The translations under genes were made by a program, and so were the position numbers. The notes under the pieces are model-generated. The model did no database searches. It was not told where the DNA came from and saw only the letters and a list, made by a program, of their open reading frames with translations. This document shows, in pieces, positions 8,376-13,525 of a stretch of 13,525 nucleotides of DNA. This DNA is from Methylococcaceae bacterium. Lineage in GTDB: Bacteria > Pseudomonadota > Gammaproteobacteria > Methylococcales > Methylomonadaceae. Position 1 is the first letter of the stretch. Every line of letters begins with the position of its first letter. The stretch is taken from NCBI GenBank assembly GCA_947484105.1, contig CANKON010000013.1, forward strand, positions 1 to 13,525. Reading direction: 5' to 3'.

Positions 8376-8378
8376 AGG
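8374..8378 (+). promoter_or_regulatory. Ribosome binding site of the PstS-like gene
   Basis: GAAGG sits 8 bases before the ATG at 8387 and shares bases with the TGA stop of porin copy B (8373-8375). It shows that translation starts at 8387 and not at the in-frame TTG at 8372. The overlap suggests coupled translation. Confidence 0.65.
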
Positions 8379-8386
8379 TTGAAAAT

Positions 8387-8800
8387 ATGAAAAAGAAATT
8401 TAAGATATTCGTTTTGATTTTTTATGTTGGATTCAAGTCCGTTCAAGCGGGCGAGGTCGTTGTTATTGCAAATAATAATGTTCCAAAAATGGATGCTACG
8501 ACAATCCAAAAAATTTATACAGGCAAAATTATTTCTATTTCAGACATCAACCTTAAACCTGTAAATGCCAAACTAGGCACAAAAGAGCGTAATCGTTTTT
8601 TAGACGTGTTTATGAATCAAGATGAAGAAAAATATACAGGTTATTGGACGGTTAGACGTTATATTGGAAAAGGCACGCCACCCAATGAATTGAACAGCGC
8701 GGCAGAAATTATTGATTATGTGAAATCGACTGCTGGGGGAATGGGTTATATTGATGAGGCAGACTTAAAAGAAGGCGTAAATGTCATTGGTCGAAAGTAA
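8387..8800 (+). CDS. Small secreted PstS-like (phosphate/oxyanion-binding-like) protein
   Basis: The protein has 137 residues. MKKKFKIFVLIFYVGFKSVQA is a signal peptide with a cut after A21 (VQA|GE). The mature part of about 116 residues starts with a beta strand (EVVVIANNN). It contains DATTIQKIYTGK, which is typical of the PstS-type periplasmic binding fold, and ends with STAGGMGYIDEADL, the counterpart of the TPGAIGY-type motif of PstS proteins. It is far shorter than full PstS (about 320-350 residues), so it holds only part of the two-lobe fold. No ABC permease or ATPase gene is nearby, so it is unlikely to feed a transporter encoded here. With a sensor kinase at the head of the same operon, it may act as a periplasmic ligand-binding partner of the sensor. 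That is inference. The start is chosen by the GAAGG site and the signal peptide. Confidence 0.8.
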   Translation: MKKKFKIFVLIFYVGFKSVQAGEVVVIANNNVPKMDATTIQKIYTGKIISISDINLKPVNAKLGTKERNRFLDVFMNQDEEKYTGYWTVRRYIGKGTPPNELNSAAEIIDYVKSTAGGMGYIDEADLKEGVNVIGRK

Positions 8801-8802
8801 TT

Positions 8803-9657
8803 TCATTCTTTTGTGAGTGCCAACGCCGCTTGATAAATGGGTTTCTTTTTACCGCCTGTAATTTCAACGGTTAAATCAACGGCTTTTTTTACGCTACATT
8901 CGGCAAGCAACAATTTCAAAATACGTTCTTGTTCAAGCGAAATCACGTTTTCAGACACATCGATTTTTTCTGCGCCTTCAACAATTACCACAAATTCACC
9001 GCGTCGCATATTCACATCGGTTTCAACGAACTCGAGCATTTTAGCGAGTGGTAATTTCACAATCGTTTCATGTAATTTTGTTAATTCTCGCGCAATGACC
9101 ATCGAACGTTCCGCAGGTAAAACCGCCGCCATATCTTGTAGACAATCCAAAATGCGATGACACGATTCATAAAAAACCCACGTTGTTGAAAGGGTAGCGC
9201 GTTCTGCAAAAAAAGTTTTACGCGCGGATGACGTTCGCGGCACGAATCCTTCAAACGTAAAAGGTGTAATCGCTACACCCGCCGCTGATAAACCAGCAAT
9301 CAATGCACACGCGCCAACAATCGGCACAACGGTTAAGTTCGCGTCGTGAACCGCTTTGACAACAGGCATTCCAGGGTCACTAATTAACGGCGTTCCCGCA
9401 TCAGAAACTAACGCAATCGACAATCCCGACCGTAATTTTTCGACAATTTCTAATGCCGCTTTATCTTCATTATGTTGATGTAACGCAATTACTTTGTTGT
9501 TGATACCATAATGTTGCAACAACATTTTGACGTGGCGCGTATCTTCGGCGGCGATTAAATCGACTGTTTTCAACGTTTCAACCGCGCGAAAAGTAATGTC
9601 TGCTAAATTACCAATCGGCGTAGCGACAATGTATAACTTGCCTGATTCTTGAGTCAT
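8803..9657 (-). CDS. rsmI: 16S rRNA (cytidine(1402)-2'-O)-methyltransferase RsmI
   Basis: RsmI uses SAM to methylate the 2'-hydroxyl of C1402 in 16S rRNA, the same nucleotide whose base RsmH modifies. With this start the protein has 284 residues, close to the E. coli enzyme (286). Family motifs are YIVATPIGNLADIT (9-22), AAEDTR (36-41), LVSDAGTPLISDPG (83-96), and FEGFVP followed by a Ser/Arg-rich stretch. FYESCHR and RRGEFVVIVEG come later. The longer ORF could begin at 9681 (MVNKQRMKM), but the AAAGGA at 9663-9668 lies 5 bases before the ATG at 9657 and selects that start. The gene begins 2 bases after the stop of the phosphatase gene, so it is the last gene of a udg-ubiG-mupP-rsmI run. Its stop faces the stop of the plus-strand operon 2 bases away. 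Confidence 0.96.
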   Translation of the reverse strand: MTQESGKLYIVATPIGNLADITFRAVETLKTVDLIAAEDTRHVKMLLQHYGINNKVIALHQHNEDKAALEIVEKLRSGLSIALVSDAGTPLISDPGMPVVKAVHDANLTVVPIVGACALIAGLSAAGVAITPFTFEGFVPRTSSARKTFFAERATLSTTWVFYESCHRILDCLQDMAAVLPAERSMVIARELTKLHETIVKLPLAKMLEFVETDVNMRRGEFVVIVEGAEKIDVSENVISLEQERILKLLLAECSVKKAVDLTVEITGGKKKPIYQAALALTKE

Positions 9658-9659
9658 TT

Positions 9660-10322
9660 TCATCCTTTGTTTATTAACCATTCAAGCAACTCTTTCGGCG
9701 AATGAATCAACATATTTGCGCCCCACAATTCAGGCATTTCACCCGTTTGCAAATAACCATACGTTGCCGCAAGTGTGACCATTCCTGCATTTTTACCTGC
9801 CAAAATATCGTGTGCTGCATCGCCGATATAAACGCACTCTTCAACTGAAACACCGATTTTTTCACACGCCGCAAAAAGTGGAGCAGGGTGAGGTTTTGAA
9901 TTTGGTGTGGTATCGCCACAAATTACACACGCGGCGCGAGTTTGTAAATTCAACGCTTCAACTAACGGAAATGTAAACCGTTCACGTTTATTTGTGACAA
10001 TTCCCCACGATAAATTTTGTGCTTCGATAAATTCTAAAACGTCTAACATTCCATCGAAAAATCGGCTAAATCGGGCAATGTTATTTTCATATTCAACGAG
10101 CATTGAATTCAAAATGGCAGCGCGTTTATCTTCATCAACATCGATTTCAAGACTCGCGTTAATCATCGCAATCGCACCAAATGAAACGTGTGGTTTGACG
10201 TGTTCATACAAAACGGCTGAAAAACCATGTTGCTCTAAACCAAAATTTAAACACGCAATCAAATCGGGCGCGGTATCAACCAGCGTTCCATCTAAATCAA
10301 ATAACACGCACGACAACTTCAT
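9660..10322 (-). CDS. mupP: HAD-family phosphatase, MupP/Gph-like (probable MurNAc-6-phosphate phosphatase)
   Basis: This HAD hydrolase has 220 residues. Motif I is FDLDGTLVD (nucleophile D9, acid D11), motif II is T110 in GIVTNK, motif III is K143 in NSKPHP, and motif IV is GDAAHD (D168, D172). A helical cap lies between motifs I and II. From memory, the segments around WGIVTNK, NSKP-P-PL and the WGA-HSP-EL tail resemble Pseudomonas MupP more than E. coli Gph. In Pseudomonas the gene also directly follows ubiG. MupP dephosphorylates N-acetylmuramic acid 6-phosphate in peptidoglycan recycling. Gph clears 2-phosphoglycolate. The reading frame extends to a TTG at 10328, but the ATG at 10322, 2 bases after the ubiG stop, is the more likely start. 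The HAD call is certain. The substrate is inferred. Confidence 0.85.
   Translation of the reverse strand: MKLSCVLFDLDGTLVDTAPDLIACLNFGLEQHGFSAVLYEHVKPHVSFGAIAMINASLEIDVDEDKRAAILNSMLVEYENNIARFSRFFDGMLDVLEFIEAQNLSWGIVTNKRERFTFPLVEALNLQTRAACVICGDTTPNSKPHPAPLFAACEKIGVSVEECVYIGDAAHDILAGKNAGMVTLAATYGYLQTGEMPELWGANMLIHSPKELLEWLINKG
9663..9668 (-). promoter_or_regulatory. Ribosome binding site of rsmI
   Basis: AAAGGA is 5 bases before the ATG at 9657. It lies at the end of the upstream phosphatase reading frame, just before its TGA (9662-9660). This decides the rsmI start and suggests translational coupling. Confidence 0.65.
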
Positions 10323-10324
10323 TT

Positions 10325-11029
10325 TCAAGCCTGTTTTTTAAATGCCGCAATGTAATTCACATCGACATCTTTACCGAGTGAAAAACGTTTGGTGAACGGG
10401 TTGTATTCAATGCCAATCATGCCTTGAAGTTCTAAACCTGCTGAACGCGCGGTTTTACTTAATTCATGTGGTTTGATAAACGTTTTAAATTCATGCGTGC
10501 CTTTAGGCAACATTTGTAAAACATATTCTGCGGCAACAATCGCCAGCAAAAACGCTTTTGGCTTACGATTCAACGTTGAAAAAAACACCATTCCATCAGG
10601 TTTTACGAGTTTTGCACACGCTGAAATAATCGAACCCGCGTCAGGAACGTGTTCAAGCATTTCCATACACGTTACAAAATCGAAACTTTCGGGTTGTTCT
10701 TCGGCGAGTTTTTCAACCGCGATTTTTTGATAATTCACGGTTGAAACGCCCATTTCTAAGGCATGTAATTCGGCGACATCGATTAAATCGCCGCTCAAAT
10801 CAATGCCTAAAGCCTCTGCGCCATGTTGCGCTAAGGCTTCGGTTAAAATTCCCCCGCCACAGCCTACATCAATGGCTCGTTTGCCAGAAATTTCGGTGAA
10901 TTGTTGAATAAATTGCAAACGCAACGGATTTATCGCGTGCAAGGTTTTGAATTCGCCTTCTTTATCCCACCAGCGTTCAGCCATCGAGCCAAATTTGTGA
11001 ATTTCGTGAGCGTGTACGTTATCAGTCAT
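10325..11029 (-). CDS. ubiG: Ubiquinone biosynthesis O-methyltransferase UbiG
   Basis: UbiG performs the two O-methylation steps in ubiquinone synthesis using SAM. The 234 residues match the family length (E. coli 240). Near the N-terminus is EIHKFGSMAERWWD, then FKTLHAINPLRL. The SAM motif DVGCGGGILTEALA starts at 54. ALGIDLSGDLI and CMEMLEHVPD (121-130) follow, then FFSTLNRKPKAF, and KGTHEFKTFIKP before YNPFTKRF near the C-terminus. It starts 40 bases after the udg stop and ends 2 bases before the phosphatase ATG, in the same direction, so these are probably co-transcribed. Its presence indicates a respiring, ubiquinone-using proteobacterium. Confidence 0.97.
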   Translation of the reverse strand: MTDNVHAHEIHKFGSMAERWWDKEGEFKTLHAINPLRLQFIQQFTEISGKRAIDVGCGGGILTEALAQHGAEALGIDLSGDLIDVAELHALEMGVSTVNYQKIAVEKLAEEQPESFDFVTCMEMLEHVPDAGSIISACAKLVKPDGMVFFSTLNRKPKAFLLAIVAAEYVLQMLPKGTHEFKTFIKPHELSKTARSAGLELQGMIGIEYNPFTKRFSLGKDVDVNYIAAFKKQA

Positions 11030-11069
11030 AGTTTTTATTTTCGTCTATTAAATTAAAAGTAGTTGCGGT

Positions 11070-11765
11070 TTAGTGTAGTTGTTTAAAGGTTTGCAGGGCA
11101 AATTGTAAATCGTGCCACGCTTTACGTTTTTCGGTTAGTGAACGCAATAAATAAGAAGGGTGATAAATAGCAATTAACGGAATATTTTCAACTTGATGCA
11201 CCGTACCGCGCAATTTGCCAATTTTCTCTGGGGTTTCAAGTAATGTTTGAGCCGCAATGCGTCCAACCGCAATAATTATTTTCGGTTGGATTAGTGCAAT
11301 TTGTCGCTGTAAATAATTTCGGCATTGTTTAATTTCATCAACGTGCGGGTCACGATTTTGCGGAGGGCGACATTTTAAAATGTTGGCGATAAAAATTTCA
11401 TTGCGTGTCAAATTCATGGCACGCAACATTTCAGTTAATAATTGTCCCGCGTCGCCGATAAACGGACGACCTTGTTCATCTTCTTGTTGTCCTGGTGCTT
11501 CACCAATAAATAACCAATCTGCATTTTCATTCCCTTCACCAAAAACGGTTTGCGTGCGAGTGGTACATAAAGTGCATAATTTACAACCAGAAACGTCCGC
11601 GCGACATTTTTCCCACGAATCTGGGATGATAACTTCAGTTAAAACAACGTGATGGGCGTCAAATTCAATTGGGGCGATAGTCGAATCAGTCATAAATTTT
11701 GACTGCCAAACTGTCACGCCCATTGCGTCTAAATACTGTAAACGGTTGATTTCAGAAAGTGCCAT
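11070..11765 (-). CDS. Family 4 uracil-DNA glycosylase with iron-sulfur cluster
   Basis: This enzyme removes uracil from DNA that arises from cytosine deamination, starting base-excision repair. It has 231 residues. Four cysteines (C61, C64, C132, C148) are placed as the 4Fe-4S ligands of family 4 enzymes, the first pair in CKLC and the third in KCRPPQNRDP. The active-site motifs are FIGEAPG (86-92) with GRPFIGDAGQLL after it, and HPSYLL (202-207). The first 60 residues form the N-terminal extension usual in proteobacterial members, with YLDAMGVTVW. The start at 11765 is the ATG at the head of that extension. A later Met (residue 25) would remove it. It heads the run udg-ubiG-mupP-rsmI, and a TATAAT about 50 bases upstream supports this. 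Confidence 0.93.
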   Translation of the reverse strand: MALSEINRLQYLDAMGVTVWQSKFMTDSTIAPIEFDAHHVVLTEVIIPDSWEKCRADVSGCKLCTLCTTRTQTVFGEGNENADWLFIGEAPGQQEDEQGRPFIGDAGQLLTEMLRAMNLTRNEIFIANILKCRPPQNRDPHVDEIKQCRNYLQRQIALIQPKIIIAVGRIAAQTLLETPEKIGKLRGTVHQVENIPLIAIYHPSYLLRSLTEKRKAWHDLQFALQTFKQLH

Positions 11766-11817
11766 GTGAGTAAATAAAGTGTGAATGCAAAAAGTAAAAA
11801 CCTGTCAGAATGCGGAC

Positions 11818-11825
11818 ATTATAAC
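11818..11825. promoter_or_regulatory. Overlapping divergent -10 elements (udg operon and PAS/MCP operon)
   Basis: The 97-base spacer 11766-11862 serves both directions. On the minus strand 11823-11818 reads TATAAT, a perfect -10, placing the udg start near 11811 with a leader of about 45 bases. On the plus strand 11820-11825 reads TATAAC, which would place the PAS start near 11832. Neither has a good -35 at 16-18 bases. The two -10 sites share four base pairs, so RNA polymerase could not occupy both at once. Confidence 0.4.
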
Positions 11826-11862
11826 GCTCAATAAACATCAAGATTGTAAAACGGGATAACCT

Positions 11863-12393
11863 ATGAAAAGAAAAGACATTATACCGACCGCTCATGAACG
11901 CTTTATGCGAGAGGACGATTTTATCGTGTCGAAAACAGATTTAACGGGACGCATTATTTACGGTAACGAAATCTTTATTGAATTTTCGGGATACGAAGAA
12001 TATGAATTGCTCGGTAGTCAACATAATATAGTGCGCCATCCCGATATGCCGCGCGTCGTATTTAAATTGCTTTGGGATTATTTAGCGGAGGACAAAGAAA
12101 TTTTTGCATTTGTAAAAAATATGTCTAAAGACGGTAGTTTTTATTGGGTTTTCACGCACGTCGCGCCAATTTTTGATAAAAATAACAAGAAGACGGGTTA
12201 TACATCTGTACGACGAATGCCAAATCCTAAAGCGGTTCCCATTGTTTCTGATGTGTACAAATCAATGTTAAACGCTGAAAAGCAAGCAGGCGCAAAAGAC
12301 GCAATGGCAGCTTCAGGGGCGATTTTAGGTAAATTATTAGAGGAAAAAGGCGTTAGTTATGAAGAACTCATTAATATTCTCCAGTCGCTTTAA
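11863..12393 (+). CDS. PAS-domain redox/energy sensor, Aer N-terminus-like (CetB-like)
   Basis: This soluble protein has 176 residues. A PAS domain covers about 15-120 and resembles the N-terminal sensor of E. coli Aer: SKTDLTGRIIYGNEIFIEFSGY, the HNIVRHPDMPR block (54-64), VKNMSKDGSFYWV (84-96), and GYTSVRR (112-118). In Aer the RHPD residues line the FAD pocket, and they are kept here as R58, H59, P60 and D61. The Aer tryptophan before VKN is not kept (Ile or Phe here). No membrane segment or signalling domain follows. The last 55 residues look helical and contain Ala-rich and Glu-rich stretches. GGGA 6 bases before the ATG acts as ribosome site. The overlapping downstream gene encodes a membrane MCP, so this protein probably senses redox or respiration and passes the signal to it, as CetB does to CetA in Campylobacter. 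Confidence 0.88.
   Translation: MKRKDIIPTAHERFMREDDFIVSKTDLTGRIIYGNEIFIEFSGYEEYELLGSQHNIVRHPDMPRVVFKLLWDYLAEDKEIFAFVKNMSKDGSFYWVFTHVAPIFDKNNKKTGYTSVRRMPNPKAVPIVSDVYKSMLNAEKQAGAKDAMAASGAILGKLLEEKGVSYEELINILQSL
12347..12350 (+). promoter_or_regulatory. Ribosome binding site of the MCP gene, inside the PAS gene
   Basis: AAGG (within AAAAAGG) lies 8 bases before the ATG at 12359. It supports an MCP start inside the PAS gene and a 35-base overlap in the +1 frame. Confidence 0.55.
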
Positions 12394-13525
12394 AATAAAC
12401 GAACAAATTGCTTTTTCCACAGTGGGATTAACGTGGGGCAGTTCATTAGCTTACAGTTGGTGGCATGACGGTGGTCAACCACTTGTCCCTATTTTGCTAA
12501 CCGTTGCGTCCATTATTTCAGTTTGGGCGTGGCACAAATCGCGGCAGCATAATAAAGAGTTACTGACAAAATTGACTGCGATGACGAATGAATGGCGAAA
12601 AGGTGAAGTAAGCGTTCGGATTACAAATATCGGTGGTAAAAAAACGGAATTGCAACAAGTCGCGTGGGCATTAAATGATTTAATGGATCAAGTTGAAACC
12701 GCGCAAGTGGATATGTATTACTCAATGGCGTATGTCACTTACGGTGACTTTTCGCGTAAAAGTTACCCCGCTGGTTTGCACGGTGGTTTTTCGCACGCAT
12801 TGAAGCGTTTAAATTCACTCACAAAAGTGTTGTCTTCGACAACAAACGGTATTAACGAATTGATGACAGCATTGAACGCAGGTGATTTTAGTAAAAAAAT
12901 CAATTTGAAGGTAGATGGCGAATACGCTAAAGCGATTAACAGTGCCACACAAGCAATGGAAGCCATGCGAATGATGATTGATAATATCGGTGAGGTGATG
13001 GGGAATGTCGCACAAGGCGATATTACGCACCGTATCACCGCGCAAGGGCAGGGCGATTTTGCGGTTTTAAAAAATAATGTCAATTTGTCACTCGATGCGT
13101 TGGAAGGTAGTTTTAATGATATTTCGCGGATTGTGAACGCATTGGCAGAAGGCGATTTAACTCAAAATAGTGAACAAACTTATCCAGGCACATTCGGCAA
13201 TGTTATTTTGGGTATGAATCACACGGTTGAAACATTGAAAGTCATGGTGGGTGAAATCAAAGATTCTAGCGAAGTGATTGAAACCGCCGCAAAGGAAATC
13301 GCTGCTGGAAATTATGACTTATCACGTCGCACGATTGATCAAGCTGCAAACTTGGAAAAAACGGCTGCGAATATGAATGAATTTACTCACACGATTAGAC
13401 AAAATAGCGACAATGCCAAACAAGCAAATGAATTAGCAGAAATTTCCTCGAATTTCGCTCGGAACGGCGTAGTTGCTGTGGGACAAGTTGTAAAAACGAT
13501 GGATGGTATTAACGAATCATCTCGC
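12359..13525 (+). CDS. Methyl-accepting chemotaxis protein with several HAMP-like units (CetA-like), 3' part cut by window edge
   Basis: The first 389 residues are visible and the frame is open to the window end. Two membrane segments lie at about 17-35 and 41-58, joined by only a few residues (HDGGQPL), so there is no periplasmic ligand domain. A long run of HAMP-like units follows, marked by repeats such as YGDFSRK (128-134), AGDFSKKINL (174-183), QGDITHRI (219-226) and EGDLTQN (264-270), each followed by a helix. The MCP signalling helix begins near 305, with LSRRTIDQAANLEKTAANMN (321-340), the region that includes methylation sites in Tsr, then QNSDNAKQANELA. The CheA/CheW contact tip and the rest lie beyond the window. 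The start at 12359 overlaps the PAS gene by 35 bases and has AAGG 8 bases upstream. A later GTG (12422) would cut into TM1. With no outside sensor of its own, it probably takes its input from the PAS protein. Confidence 0.92.
   Translation, partial: MKNSLIFSSRFKINEQIAFSTVGLTWGSSLAYSWWHDGGQPLVPILLTVASIISVWAWHKSRQHNKELLTKLTAMTNEWRKGEVSVRITNIGGKKTELQQVAWALNDLMDQVETAQVDMYYSMAYVTYGDFSRKSYPAGLHGGFSHALKRLNSLTKVLSSTTNGINELMTALNAGDFSKKINLKVDGEYAKAINSATQAMEAMRMMIDNIGEVMGNVAQGDITHRITAQGQGDFAVLKNNVNLSLDALEGSFNDISRIVNALAEGDLTQNSEQTYPGTFGNVILGMNHTVETLKVMVGEIKDSSEVIETAAKEIAAGNYDLSRRTIDQAANLEKTAANMNEFTHTIRQNSDNAKQANELAEISSNFARNGVVAVGQVVKTMDGINESSR

Noticed and set aside
8372..8386. TTG start at 8372 for the PstS-like gene
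   Set aside because: The GAAGG ribosome site lies downstream of that TTG, and the ATG at 8387 starts a proper signal peptide.
9658..9681. Longer rsmI starting at 9681
   Set aside because: AAAGGA is correctly placed for the ATG at 9657, and the extra residues do not fit the family N-terminus.
12353..12400. Frameshift or sequencing error splitting one Aer-like protein
   Set aside because: The PAS frame ends naturally after a helical tail, and the MCP has its own ATG with AAGG 8 bases upstream. Two genes is the simpler reading, though resequencing would settle it.
12763..13083. Minus-strand reading frames under the MCP
   Set aside because: They are antisense to a clear HAMP/MCP coding sequence and show no motif.

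Overview
The window looks like a chromosomal segment from an AT-rich gammaproteobacterium. The evidence is a class A (E. coli-type) RNase P RNA, a udg-ubiG-mupP-rsmI gene string, an outer-membrane porin pair, and a BarA-like hybrid kinase. The genus cannot be fixed from sequence alone. Sulfur-oxidising Thiotrichales-like bacteria would fit, but that is only a guess. I see no insertion sequence, CRISPR array, tRNA or phage gene.

Layout, left to right. (1) 1-1287, minus strand: the 5' part of rsmH (cut by the window edge), a short terminator and a good sigma-70-like promoter in front of it, then rnpB with an extended -10 promoter. (2) 1418-8800, plus strand: a compact five-gene run. It encodes a hybrid histidine kinase with two receiver domains and an Hpt domain, a receiver/HD-GYP cyclic-di-GMP phosphodiesterase, two tandem paralogous porins, and a small secreted PstS-like protein. 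The genes overlap or lie at most a few tens of bases apart, so they are probably one operon. (3) 11765-8803, minus strand: udg (family 4) -> ubiG -> mupP-like phosphatase -> rsmI, also operon-like. It meets the previous operon tail-to-tail with 2 bp between stop codons. (4) 11863-13525, plus strand: a PAS protein with Aer-like FAD-pocket residues, overlapped by a membrane MCP with several HAMP-like units. The MCP runs off the window end.

How they may work together. The five-gene operon reads as an envelope-to-cytoplasm signalling unit: porins and a periplasmic binding-like protein outside, a phosphorelay kinase in the inner membrane, and an HD-GYP output lowering c-di-GMP. The PAS/MCP pair reads as a split Aer, like Campylobacter CetB/CetA, for energy or redox taxis. 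Both would control motility or surface behaviour. rsmH and rsmI modify the same 16S rRNA nucleotide (C1402) and flank the signalling operon together with rnpB, which suggests that the operon was inserted into an older housekeeping neighbourhood. These functional links are inferences. The domain and motif calls are read directly from the translations.
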